DNA from: an uncultured Dysosmobacter sp.
GTDB lineage: Bacteria > Bacillota > Clostridia > Oscillospirales > Oscillospiraceae
DNA: 38,926 nucleotides
Assembly: GCA_934636905.1 (NCBI GenBank)
Contig: CAKUBJ010000018.1
Span: 1 to 38,926, forward strand
Reading direction: 5' to 3'
Shown here: positions 31,664-38,926 of the stretch, one piece after another
Layout: each line of letters starts with the position of its first letter
How positions within the stretch are numbered: position 1 is the first letter of the stretch
Translations under genes and position numbers: made by a program
The notes under the pieces: generated by a model
Database searches by the model: none
What the model was told of the DNA's origin: nothing
The model's input: the letters and a program-made list of their open reading frames with translations, nothing else

Positions 31664-33049
31664 ATGAATTTCAGTTATCTCCGTCGGGAGCCGGGCTTCT
31701 ACCGCCGGGTCTTTTCTCTGGCGCTGCCGGTCATCCTGCAAAATCTGATTACAACCTCTCTGGGCTTTATGGACACCTTCATGGTGGGGCTGGTAGGGCA
31801 GGAGGAAATGTCCGCCGTCACGGCGGCCAATGTCCCCATCTATATCCTCCAGCTGGTGATTTTCGGCCTGCAAAGCGGCTCCAGCGTCCTCATCAGCCAG
31901 TACTGGGGCAAGGGGGACAGGGAGTCCATCAACCGGGTGCTGGGCATCGGCATCTTTGTGGCCGGCGGTGTCTCCACCGTCTGTGCGCTGATTATGGGAC
32001 TGTTCCCCGGGCAGGTGCTGCGGCTCATCACCGACAATCTCCGGCTGGTGGAACTGGGAATCCCCTATATCCGCATTGTGGGCTTCTCCTACATCTTCAA
32101 CTCCGTCTCCTCCATCTACATCGGGATGCAGCGCAGCATTGAAAATCCCCGCTTCGGCATGATTGTCTTTGCCCTGTCCACCCTGTGCAACACGCTGGGC
32201 AACTATCTCCTGATTTTCGGCAAGCTGGGGCTGCCGGCGCTGGGTGTGGAGGGCGCCGCCATCGCCACCTTCTCCTCCCGGGTGCTGGAATTTGTCATCT
32301 CCCTGACCTACGCCCTCCGGTGCCGGCGGATGCCCCTGCTTTCCGGCTGCATTCTCCGCCCCGGCAAGGCCGTGTTTGACAGCTTTGTGAAGTTCTCTAC
32401 GCCGGTGCTGCTGAACGAAACCCTCTGGGGAACCGGCACCTCGCTGTACACCGTCATTATGGGGCACATGGCCGGAAGCACCGACCTTCTCTCCGCCTAC
32501 ACCGTGGCCGGCAACATTGACCGGATGGTGACGGTGTCCATCTTCGGCGTGGCGGCGGCCACCGCCGTCATTGTAGGCAAGGAGGTGGGCATGGGCAGCA
32601 AAAACACCCATGCCATTGGCCGCGCCCTGTGCTTTGTGGCTCTCTGCACCGGCTTTGGCGTGGCGGCCATGGAGCAGCTGCTGTTCTGGGGGCTGCTGAA
32701 GCCCCATGTGCTGCCCCTGTTCTCCATGTCCTCCCAGGCAGCCGCCCTGTGCGTCACCATGATGACCTGCTATTCCATCTCCGCCCCTCTCCACGCCTTT
32801 GCCACCACCAGCATCGTGGGGGTGCTCCGGGGCGGCGGCGACGTGCGAACCGCCATGTTCATTGACATCCTGCCCCTCTGGTGCTTCACCCTGCCGATGC
32901 TGGTGCTGCTGGGGCTGATTCTCCACGCCCCCATTGCCCTGTTCTGTTTTGTCATGGCCATGGAGTCGGCGCTGAAGGTGCCCTTCGGCGTCCGCCGCAT
33001 CCGCAGCGGAAAGTGGATTCACGATGTCACAAAGGAGTTGGCTTTATGA
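31664..33049 (+). CDS. MATE family multidrug/Na+ antiporter
   Basis: 461 residues and about 12 membrane helices. Starts MNFSYLRREPGFYRRVFSLA; the first helix region LPVILQNLITTSLGFMDTFM and VLISQYWGKGDRESINRVLG are typical of the MATE fold (NorM/DinF-like), as is GGGDVRTAMFIDILPLW in the second half. It exports drugs or metabolites using an ion gradient. ATG 31664 follows AGGGAA; an upstream in-frame ATG would begin inside the inverted repeat. The stop codon overlaps the next gene's start (ATGA), so the two are translated together. Confidence 0.92.
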   Translation: MNFSYLRREPGFYRRVFSLALPVILQNLITTSLGFMDTFMVGLVGQEEMSAVTAANVPIYILQLVIFGLQSGSSVLISQYWGKGDRESINRVLGIGIFVAGGVSTVCALIMGLFPGQVLRLITDNLRLVELGIPYIRIVGFSYIFNSVSSIYIGMQRSIENPRFGMIVFALSTLCNTLGNYLLIFGKLGLPALGVEGAAIATFSSRVLEFVISLTYALRCRRMPLLSGCILRPGKAVFDSFVKFSTPVLLNETLWGTGTSLYTVIMGHMAGSTDLLSAYTVAGNIDRMVTVSIFGVAAATAVIVGKEVGMGSKNTHAIGRALCFVALCTGFGVAAMEQLLFWGLLKPHVLPLFSMSSQAAALCVTMMTCYSISAPLHAFATTSIVGVLRGGGDVRTAMFIDILPLWCFTLPMLVLLGLILHAPIALFCFVMAMESALKVPFGVRRIRSGKWIHDVTKELAL

Positions 33050-33873
33050 CGGATTCCCTGTTCCGCTGCCCGGTCTGCGCCGGCGCCCTGTTCCGGGAGG
33101 CGCATTCTTACCGCTGCGCCGCCGGTCACAGCTACGACATTGCAAAGGAGGGCTATACCTACCTCCTGCCCCCCAATCAGAAGCACTCCGCCGACCCCGG
33201 CGACGACAAGGCCATGGCCGCCGCCCGGCGGGATTTCCTATCCGCAGGGTATTATCGGCCGCTGTTGAATACGATTTGTAGTCGAATGATTGCCCTTTCT
33301 GATGAAAAACCGGTGATTCTGGACGCCGGCTGCGGCGAGGGCTACTACACCTCCGGAATCCGGCAGGCTCTGGCGGTGGCGGGAAAGCTGCCCCGCATGG
33401 CCGGCATTGACATTTCCAAATCCATCCTGCGGCTGGCAGCCAAACGGGATTCCTATGTGGAGTTTGCCGTGGCCTCCTGCTATCATCTGCCCTTTGCGGA
33501 CAACACGGCGGATTTTCTGCTGGACTGCTTCTCCCCCCTTGCGGCGGAGGAGTTCCTGCGGGTTCTGAAGCCCGGCGGGTACTTTCTCTATGTGGTGCCC
33601 GGGGCACGGCATCTGTGGGAACTGAAGCAGGTACTCTACGACGCGCCGTATCTCAATGAGGAGAAGGAAACCCCCTACGCCGGCTTTGCCTACCGGGACA
33701 TCGTCCCGGTGGATTTCCCCTTCCGGCTGGAAAGTCAGGCCGCCATCACATCCCTCTTCCGCATGACCCCCTACTTCTGGAAAACGCCCAGAAGCGGCGC
33801 GGAGCGGCTGGAGCAGCTGGAACGGCTGGACTGTCAGGCCTCCTTCCGGGTGCATCTCTTCCGGAAGCTGTGA
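33046..33873 (+). CDS. RlmA-type 23S rRNA (guanine-N1) methyltransferase
   Basis: 275 residues. A zinc-binding N-terminus (C8, C11, C24, H28) is followed by GHSYDIAKEGYTYLLPPNQK, the hallmark of RlmA/TlrB enzymes. The SAM loop is DAGCGEGYY (93-101). These enzymes methylate G745 or G748 of 23S rRNA in the peptide exit tunnel and affect macrolide sensitivity. The start overlaps the MATE stop by four bases. Pairing an efflux pump with a tunnel methyltransferase suggests a shared antibiotic response, which is inference. Confidence 0.9.
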   Translation: MTDSLFRCPVCAGALFREAHSYRCAAGHSYDIAKEGYTYLLPPNQKHSADPGDDKAMAAARRDFLSAGYYRPLLNTICSRMIALSDEKPVILDAGCGEGYYTSGIRQALAVAGKLPRMAGIDISKSILRLAAKRDSYVEFAVASCYHLPFADNTADFLLDCFSPLAAEEFLRVLKPGGYFLYVVPGARHLWELKQVLYDAPYLNEEKETPYAGFAYRDIVPVDFPFRLESQAAITSLFRMTPYFWKTPRSGAERLEQLERLDCQASFRVHLFRKL

Positions 33874-33932
33874 CGGAGCCTCCGGATTGTCCGGCAGTTC
33901 TTTGGCAGAACGTTGATACTCGTAAATACAGT

Positions 33933-34060
33933 GGTGAGTTTTCCACGACGGTAAGGAGGAGTGTGCGCGGGACTGCGCCCGCAGGCGCGTTTCGGAGCGC
34001 AACCGCCGCAAAGCGGCGGCACTTGGCGCGTAGATAACCCAAGAAGGGATACACCGTCGC
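33933..34060 (+). repeat. Dispersed GC-rich hairpin repeat, family 1 copy C
   Basis: GTGAGTTTTCCACG-GGTAAGGA is shared with copy B. It is followed by the GC-rich module (33964-34051) nearly identical to 1541-1624 on the other strand. It lacks the central module that copies A and B share. Confidence 0.8.
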
Positions 34061-34172
34061 GGCATTACGATTTGCGCCCATTGTGCCGCAAATCGTGCCG
34101 CTTCCTCGAAACAGCCTCGCTTCTTCTGCCGCTGGCAGCGCTTCGGCTGTTTCCCCGCGCCATTGAAATCTT

Positions 34173-34262
34173 CAGTTTTCAGAACTTCTGTGAAGTTCCG
34201 AAAACTGGCTCAGCGGGGTGAAAAGACTTTTTCGGCACGCTGAGCCTCCGGCCTATAGCCGG
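34173..34262 (+). repeat. Two-hairpin dispersed repeat, family 2 copy B, plus a third stem
   Basis: Stem 1: CAGTTTTC-A-GAACTTC with GAAGTTC-C-GAAAACTG (34173-34207). Stem 2: GGCTCAGCG...CGCTGAGCC (34207-34215 with 34238-34246) enclosing GAAAA/TTTTC. Stem 3: GCCTCCGGC/GCCGGAGGC follows at once. The arms differ from copy A but stay complementary. Confidence 0.75.
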
Positions 34263-34348
34263 AGGCACCTGCTTATTTTGCTTATTTTCAAACCGCCCGA
34301 TTGTCAGACCCGCATCCCGCGCGCCGCTTCCGGCGCATGGTACTGCCG

Positions 34349-34392
34349 TAAAAAACGTCAGCCCCCATTCGCTCCAACGGCGAATGGGGGCT
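34349..34392 (-). terminator. Intrinsic terminator behind the decayed small gene
   Basis: 13-bp stem (34360-34372 with 34380-34392) and 7-nt loop, then GACGTTTTTTACG on the reverse strand. The stem overlaps the final stop codon of the broken frame at 34391-34585. Confidence 0.85.
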
Positions 34393-34585
34393 ACTTCTGA
34401 TGCGTTTCTTTCAATGCAGCTACCTCTTCTTCCATCTATATTGCCGCGTCAGCCGGCGCATGAACCGCCAATCCATGAAGCACCGTGCGTACAGAACGCA
34501 AATCTTACGCCAACTCATAAATGATGTGCTTCGTCTTTGGCCTGCCAACACCGCCTGCGGCGAAGAGACAGTGTGCCAATTCCAT
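34391..34585 (-). pseudogene. Decayed small gene with two in-frame stops
   Basis: Reverse strand from ATG 34585: 26 codons (MELAHCLFAAGGVGRPKTKH...IYELA), TAA; 22 codons (DLRSVRTVLHGLAVHAPADA...), TAG; 14 codons (MEEEVAALKETHQK) and a final TAG. All are in one frame and have protein-like composition, above all the last segment. A textbook terminator starts right at the last stop. The region is A/T-richer than its surroundings. I do not recognise the family. Either a relic or, less likely, stop-codon readthrough. Confidence 0.45.
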
Positions 34586-34709
34586 GGACACCGCTCTCTT
34601 GTGTCTATAACGTACAATAATTCCGGGTATAAGTCAATAGATTCTGTGCATTTTCTGCATTCTGCATAAATTTTCCGTGCCCGGACAGGCAGGCCGCACA
34701 AAGGCGGCA

Positions 34710-35747
34710 CTATTCCCTCAGCGCCGCAAGCAGCACCGGAAGAGACAGCCCCGGTTCCTCCTGAAATGCGTCCAAAAGCGCAGTCACGTTGTCCTCGTCA
34801 TGCTCAATCTCCCGGCTGAACAGCCGCAGGGCTTCCCTCAGTCCGGAGAAGCGGGACAGCCGCTCTGTCACCAGAACTCCCAGTACACAGAACATGGCTC
34901 GCCCCAGCAGGTCGCCGTCGTTCACCGCCTTCAGGAGATAGCGGAAGGCAAAATAGACGGCAATCCGTTCCGTCAGCGCCGGTTCCGCAGGATGGAATCC
35001 GGCATCCGGCGGCACCGCGCCCCAGCGCTCCAGCAGGGCTTTCCAGTCCGGTTCCAGAATTTCCAGCCCCAGCAGGCACTGCCTTGCGGCAGCCTCCCAG
35101 TCCCCGGCGCTTTTCGCCTCCGCTTCCTCAGCCCCGGCACAGGGTGCAGCACAGAAGGCCGCCAGATTTTCCATATCCTCATCCTCCAACAGGCACTGCG
35201 CCCGGTACGCAGTCCGCAGAAACGCCCGGAGCCGCCGGTTCAGAGGCAGGCTGCGGCAGCAAAGCAGGTTCAGAAGCTGCTCCCGCAGGGGAACCAGCCA
35301 GTCCAGCCACGCGTCCCCCTCCTCCGCCGGTTCCCCGTCCTCCCGGGTCAGGAAGGTCAGCGGCTCTCTGCTACCCAGCAGCAGGTCATTGGCCTTCGGG
35401 CAGGCGGCAGACAGGGTGATTTCCCGGAAGGCGCCGTAATCCTCCGTGAACCGCGGGTGCTCCCGGCAGGTGACGGAGGTGGCCTCCGCTCCCCAGGCGC
35501 AGTGAATCTCGCAGAGGTTTTCCCGGTTCAGAAAGGGGCACCGCCCGCCCCGGAGGGGAAAGCAGAAATCCTCGCCGTCAAACCCCATGGCGTCCCGGAG
35601 CCGCTCTCCCAGAGGGCCGGGGGCCTCCTGATACCGCCGGGCCGTGTCCTCATCAATGACCACCTCCCAGCCGATGCAGCAGCTGTGGGGGCAGCTGCCT
35701 GCCAGACAGGAAAAGTAATCAAAATATTCCGGAATACGGACAATCAT
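34710..35747 (-). CDS. FliB-like flagellin lysine-N-methylase family protein
   Basis: 345 residues starting MIVRIPEYFDYFSCLAGSCP. The cysteine cluster C14-x4-C19-x3-C23-C24 (SCLAGSCPHSCCIGW), with later RCPFLNRENLCEIH and SVTCREHPRF, is the FliB signature and probably holds a metal or Fe-S cluster. FliB methylates lysines of flagellin in Salmonella, but many clostridial members stand alone. No flagellar gene is in the window, so the substrate is open. AGGAGG precedes ATG 35747. Strong promoter at 35818-35846. Confidence 0.85.
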   Translation of the reverse strand: MIVRIPEYFDYFSCLAGSCPHSCCIGWEVVIDEDTARRYQEAPGPLGERLRDAMGFDGEDFCFPLRGGRCPFLNRENLCEIHCAWGAEATSVTCREHPRFTEDYGAFREITLSAACPKANDLLLGSREPLTFLTREDGEPAEEGDAWLDWLVPLREQLLNLLCCRSLPLNRRLRAFLRTAYRAQCLLEDEDMENLAAFCAAPCAGAEEAEAKSAGDWEAAARQCLLGLEILEPDWKALLERWGAVPPDAGFHPAEPALTERIAVYFAFRYLLKAVNDGDLLGRAMFCVLGVLVTERLSRFSGLREALRLFSREIEHDEDNVTALLDAFQEEPGLSLPVLLAALRE

Positions 35748-35817
35748 GGGGATTCCTCCTGAAAATGGGGCTGATTTTTGTGTAAAAAGTTGCAAACGCA
35801 ACAGATTTTCTCCTGAT

Positions 35818-35846
35818 ATTATACGATACTATACGGGAAATGACAA
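35818..35846 (-). promoter_or_regulatory. Promoter of the FliB-like gene
   Basis: Reverse strand: TTGTCA (35846-35841), 17-bp spacer, TATAAT (35823-35818). A small inverted repeat GTTGC-N4-GCAAC lies in the leader at about 35790-35803. Confidence 0.8.
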
Positions 35847-35880
35847 GGCTGCATAGCCGCAAAAAAAGGAGACAACCTAT

Positions 35881-36630
35881 ATGGTACGGAGAGTCATTGA
35901 AATTGACCGTGATCGATGCAACGGCTGCGGCGCCTGTGCCGCTGCCTGTCAGGAGGGGGCCATCGGCATGGTGGACGGCAAGGCCGTGCTCCTGCGGGAC
36001 GACTACTGCGACGGTCTGGGGAACTGCCTGCCCCACTGCCCCACCAACGCCATTACCTTTGTGGAGCGGGAAGCCGCCGCCTTTGACGAAAAAGCGGTGG
36101 CCGCCGCCCAGCTGGTGAAAAAGGCGGAAGCGCTGAAAGGCAGCGCCCCGGTGACCCGCAGCGGCTGTTCCGGCAGTACGCCGCTTCCCATAGGCGGCTG
36201 CCCCGGCAGCCAGCCTGCCGGATTAACCCGGAGCGGAGCAGAGGGGCTTATGCTGTCCGATGCACTTTCCCATCTGGGACAGTGGCCCATTCAAATCAAG
36301 CTGCTGCCGGTGCAGGCGCCCTTCTATCAGGGGGCGAAGCTGCTGATTGCCGCCGACTGCACCGCCTTTTCCCGGGCGGACTTTCACCGGCGGTTTATGA
36401 AAGGCCGCATTACCATGATCGGCTGCCCCAAGCTGGACGAGGGGGACTACGCGGAAAAGCTGACGGAAATTCTCCGGCTCAACGACATCCGGGAGGTCAC
36501 CATCGTCCGTATGGAGGTGCCCTGCTGCGGCGGATTGCAGCGGGCGGCGGAAACGGCTCTCCGGACAAGCGGAAAGTTCCTGCCCTGGCAGGTGGTAACC
36601 CTGCGGCGGGACGGAACGATTCAGGAATGA
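35881..36630 (+). CDS. Iron-sulfur (2x4Fe-4S-type) protein
   Basis: 249 residues. First cluster site C13-x2-C16-x2-C19-x3-C23 (CNGCGACAAACQ). The second site is CDGLGNCLPHCP: C43, C49 and C53, with leucine at 46 where the second cysteine normally lies. A linker with GCSGS and GGCPGS follows, then a conserved C-terminal domain with IGCPKLDEGDYAEKL and MEVPCCGGLQ. Likely an electron carrier or redox sensor in the cytoplasm; partner unknown. AAAGGAG is nine bases before the ATG. Followed 13 bases later by a ferredoxin gene, surely one operon. Confidence 0.85.
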   Translation: MVRRVIEIDRDRCNGCGACAAACQEGAIGMVDGKAVLLRDDYCDGLGNCLPHCPTNAITFVEREAAAFDEKAVAAAQLVKKAEALKGSAPVTRSGCSGSTPLPIGGCPGSQPAGLTRSGAEGLMLSDALSHLGQWPIQIKLLPVQAPFYQGAKLLIAADCTAFSRADFHRRFMKGRITMIGCPKLDEGDYAEKLTEILRLNDIREVTIVRMEVPCCGGLQRAAETALRTSGKFLPWQVVTLRRDGTIQE

Positions 36631-36643
36631 AGGAGGAAGCGGA

Positions 36644-36826
36644 ATGAAAGCAACGGTCAATGAAACCTGCATCGGCTGCGGCCTGTGTGCCGGAACCTGC
36701 CCCGGGGTATTTTCCATGGGGGACGACGGGATGGCTCACGGCGGTGAGATTCCCGAAGCGCAGCTGTCGGAGGCGCAGGACGCCCGGGACGGCTGCCCTG
36801 TCAGCGCCATCAGCATTGAAGAGTAA
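36644..36826 (+). CDS. Ferredoxin, single 4Fe-4S
   Basis: 60 residues, the usual size of clostridial/Thermotoga-type single-cluster ferredoxins. Ligands C9, C12, C15 (CIGCGLC) and C51 (DGCPVSAI); C19 is an extra cysteine, as in related proteins. Low-potential electron carrier. GGAGGAAGCGGA precedes the ATG. Cotranscribed with the preceding iron-sulfur protein and followed by a strong terminator. Confidence 0.93.
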   Translation: MKATVNETCIGCGLCAGTCPGVFSMGDDGMAHGGEIPEAQLSEAQDARDGCPVSAISIEE

Positions 36827-36838
36827 GTGAAATATCCG

Positions 36839-36880
36839 AAGCCCCGCCTGAGAGGTTTTCCCTTTCAGGCGGGGCTTTGC
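36839..36880 (+). terminator. Terminator after the ferredoxin gene
   Basis: 13-bp stem AAGCCCCGCCTGA/TCAGGCGGGGCTT (36839-36851 with 36865-36877), then TGCGTTTTG. Confidence 0.88.
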
Positions 36881-36962
36881 GTTTTGAAAAGGCTGTTTCT
36901 TCTCCCAGTGCGCCTGTGTTCGGAATCTCATAAAAGTGCCGAACATCCAGCCCCGGCGGCGG

Positions 36963-38381
36963 TCAGGTATTGTCCCGGCTGATAGGCTCCCGGATCAGCA
37001 GCCGCAGCAGTGCCCTGCCGTTGAAGGGCACCAGCGGATAGAGGTATCCCTTCCCCACCAGCGGCTTGGTGGTGCACAGCAGCACAAAGATGCCCACAAC
37101 CCCCAGGCAGAATCCCCAGACGTCAAAAGCCGCCGTTGCCAGCAGCAGCGCCACCCGCAGCAGCTTGAAGGCGTAGCCCAGTTCGTAGCTGGGCTGGGCA
37201 AACCCCGCCACGGACACGAAGGCCATATATACCAGCACCTCCGGCCCCAGCCAGCCGGCCTGTACGGCAAAGTCACCCAGCACCAGCGCCCCCAGCATGG
37301 AGAAGGAGTTGGACAGGCTGTCCGGCGTGTTCAGGGACGCCAGCTTCAGCACGTCAATGAGAAATTCCACCACCAGCAGCTGGCTCAGCAGGCTCAGAGA
37401 CACCGGTTCCGGAGAGGAGAGGAAATCCAGCCACCCCGGCAGGCGGTCAGGCTGGCTGACCATAAGGTACCACGCCGGGGTGATGAACAGGGACAGCAGA
37501 AACACCGCCACCCGCAGAACCCGGAGGTAGGTGCCGATGAGGGGCGGGAAGTAGTAGTCGTTGGACTCCTGGGTGAAATCGAAAAAGCCGGTGGGCAGAA
37601 TCATCACTGAGGGGGAGTTGTCCACCATCAGGACGATGCTGCCCTCCATGATGCTGGCGGCGGCCGCGTCGGGGCGTTCCGTGTAGCGCACCTTGGGAAA
37701 GGGATTGTACCACTGCTTCGGGCGGATGGCCTCCGCAAGGCTTTCCTGGGCCATGGACAGGGAGCGGACATCCAGCCCCAGCAGCTTCCCCCGGAGTTTC
37801 CGCAGCAAATCCGGATCCACTTTGTCATCCAGATAGCAGAGAACGGCGTCGTTATGGGTGCGGGAGCCGATTTTATGCCCCTCCATGGTCAGGTGGGGAT
37901 CCCGGATCCGGCGGCGCAGCAGCGCCATATTGGGCACCACCGCCTCCACAAAGCCGTCGTGGCTGCCCCGAAGCACCTTGCCGTCCGGCGGCTCGTCCAC
38001 CCCCCGGCTGGGATAGCCCTTGGCATCCATCAACGCCACGCCGGTAAGCCCCTCCATGGCCAGCAGGGATTTTCCAAGAAACACAGATGTCACGGCGTCC
38101 TCCACATCAAAAGTGACGTTGGATTCCGAAAAGGTGATATACCGGTTGAGAAAGTCCTGCATATCCGTCAGTCCCAGCACATTTTCCGGCTTCAAAGACA
38201 GCCAGAAGGCGCCCATCCGTTCAATGATGCCGTCGCTGCCGAAGCCGTCCACCACCCATAGCCTTGCCCGGCGGCCGCCGATGAGATAGTCCCGGCTTAC
38301 CATGTCGCAGCTGCGGCCCACCCCCAGCAGGCCGTCCAGTACCTGCACGTTCTCCATGTAGTCCTTTGAGAATATTTCCAT
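36963..38381 (-). CDS. spoVAF: Spore germination protein, SpoVAF/GerA family
   Basis: 472 residues. A large N-terminal soluble part (LGVGRSCDMVSRDYLIGGRR, ARLWVVDGFGSDGIIERMGA, later MEGSIVLMVDNSPSVMILPT) is followed by about five membrane helices. Both are typical of the A subunit of germinant receptors and of SpoVAF. The opening pattern fits SpoVAF better than GerAA, but no other spoVA or ger gene is in the window. Acts in the spore inner membrane during germination. GGGAGGG precedes ATG 38381. Likely expressed late in the forespore under sigma G; no promoter was assigned. Confidence 0.88.
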   Translation of the reverse strand: MEIFSKDYMENVQVLDGLLGVGRSCDMVSRDYLIGGRRARLWVVDGFGSDGIIERMGAFWLSLKPENVLGLTDMQDFLNRYITFSESNVTFDVEDAVTSVFLGKSLLAMEGLTGVALMDAKGYPSRGVDEPPDGKVLRGSHDGFVEAVVPNMALLRRRIRDPHLTMEGHKIGSRTHNDAVLCYLDDKVDPDLLRKLRGKLLGLDVRSLSMAQESLAEAIRPKQWYNPFPKVRYTERPDAAAASIMEGSIVLMVDNSPSVMILPTGFFDFTQESNDYYFPPLIGTYLRVLRVAVFLLSLFITPAWYLMVSQPDRLPGWLDFLSSPEPVSLSLLSQLLVVEFLIDVLKLASLNTPDSLSNSFSMLGALVLGDFAVQAGWLGPEVLVYMAFVSVAGFAQPSYELGYAFKLLRVALLLATAAFDVWGFCLGVVGIFVLLCTTKPLVGKGYLYPLVPFNGRALLRLLIREPISRDNT

Positions 38382-38513
38382 GCAATCCCTCCCGTTTCTG
38401 GAGGTAGTATGGCACCGGAGGGCGGTTTTTATGGCAGGAATGCAGTGAAAGGGCGTCAGCGTCGGAAAAAACGAAGCGCCGGGGCAAATCCCGGGTGGTC
38501 GTAAAACAGTAAA

Positions 38514-38570
38514 ATCAAAAAATGGTGAAAACCTTGTGTTTTCAAGGGGCGGCGTGACTTCGGTCACGCC
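38514..38570 (-). terminator. Hairpins and terminator at the end of the recombinase gene
   Basis: GGCGTGAC-TTCG-GTCACGCC (38551-38570) overlaps the stop codon. Then CCTTG/CAAGG (38532-38547) is followed on the reverse strand by TTTTCACCATTTTTTG. Confidence 0.6.
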
Positions 38571-38926
38571 GTTTCCTTTTTTATCAGCTCATTCAGAGGG
38601 ATAAAGCCCAGCCCGTCGTACCTGATATGGATGTGCTGTACCCGCTTGCCGCTGGACTTGTCCGGTGCGTCCACATAGATGGCAGACACCAGTTCACGCA
38701 GCGCGTAGCCGTCCAGTTCCTCAATGCCGACATACTTGTGCGCTTTCTGAATGAACTTCTCAATGTTTTCGTTCTGTCGTTCCTGTACTTCGATCTCCTG
38801 CTGCAAGGTGATTGCTTCCGCTTCCAACTGTTTCTGCTCCGCTTCATAAGTCTGGCTCAGCATATCATAGCGTTCATCCGTCAGCCGCCCGCTGGCGTTG
38901 TCCTCGTAAATCTTGATGAACAGCCT
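38564..38926 (-). mobile_element. Large serine recombinase, C-terminal fragment (runs off window)
   Basis: The last 120 codons of a recombinase whose start lies past 38926. The frame reads RLFIKIYEDNASGRLTDERY, then a coiled coil (YEAEQKQLEAEAITLQQEIE), then ELDGYALRELVSAIYVDAPD and the ending HIHIRYDGLGFIPLNELIKK. This is the DUF4368-type tail of TnpX/Tn4451-like recombinases that insert and excise integrative elements. The edge of that element should lie in 38390-38560, just upstream of the SpoVAF-like gene. Confidence 0.88.

Noticed and set aside
34400..34669. 89-codon forward frame in the A/T-rich region
   Set aside because: No ribosome site and no recognisable pattern; the reverse strand frame ending at a terminator is the better reading.
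1..38926. CRISPR arrays, tRNA or rRNA genes
   Set aside because: No regularly spaced direct repeats of CRISPR size, no cloverleaf with a TTCGAATC-type arm and acceptor stem, and no rRNA sequence was seen on either strand.

Overview
The window is a GC-rich (roughly 60%) stretch of chromosome from an endospore-forming anaerobic Clostridia member. It most resembles the Oscillospiraceae/Ruminococcaceae group. This rests on a SpoVAF/GerA-type spore protein, a clostridial thiolase with Rex-like operators, SLH-anchored surface proteins, a dockerin domain, two ferredoxin-type proteins, and strong AGGAGG-type ribosome binding sites. The assignment is inference; no 16S rRNA or other decisive marker is present. 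Genes sit in short, mostly independent transcription units separated by strong intrinsic terminators. I see no rRNA, tRNA or CRISPR array.

Layout. 1-841 (-): start of the S10 ribosomal protein operon (rplC partial, rpsJ), with a consensus promoter, a long leader and a structured rpsJ-rplC spacer. 970-3853 (-): HIT hydrolase, GNAT acetyltransferase and peptide chain release factor 3. 3966-4537: a 55-residue ribbon-helix-helix regulator divergent from a small helical protein. 4687-7579 (+): DUF1624 acyltransferase-like membrane protein, ArsB/NhaD-type permease, cytidylate-kinase-like protein. 7703-10143 (-): acetyl-CoA acetyltransferase behind a Rex-like control region, and a PPIase-like lipoprotein. 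10263-13960 (-): arginine deiminase operon arcA - ornithine carbamoyltransferase - YfcC-type antiporter. 14073-15085: thiamine pyrophosphokinase and a DUF4177 protein. 15300-17884 (-): a Zn/Cd/Pb resistance operon (ArsR/SmtB repressor, free HMA domain, P1B ATPase) with its operator. 18036-19406 (+): hotdog thioesterase and NAD synthetase. 19516-22799 (-): broken SLH gene, DUF2442 protein and MalT-type regulator. 23156-26218 (-): large SLH-anchored phosphodiester glycosidase. 26524-28135 (-): a phage-fibre-like protein ending in a dockerin domain, with an XhlA-like partner. 28303-30167 (-): HD nucleotidase and MtaB, divergent from a cysteine desulfurase (+). 31664-33873 (+): MATE transporter coupled to an RlmA-type methyltransferase. 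33874-34700: repeats and a decayed small gene. 34710-36826: FliB-like protein (-), divergent from two iron-sulfur proteins (+). 36963-38381 (-): SpoVAF-like protein. 38564-38926 (-): C-terminus of a large serine recombinase, the edge of an integrative element that continues past the window.

The most notable points are: a candidate Rex-controlled thiolase promoter with operator-like sites on both sides; the phage-fibre/collagen/dockerin fusion standing without the rest of a prophage; two families of dispersed hairpin repeats, one with compensatory changes between copies; an intrinsic terminator inside the S10 operon; and a small regulator whose promoter carries three 11-bp-phased direct repeats. 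All functions are assigned from sequence motifs read by eye; no database search was run.
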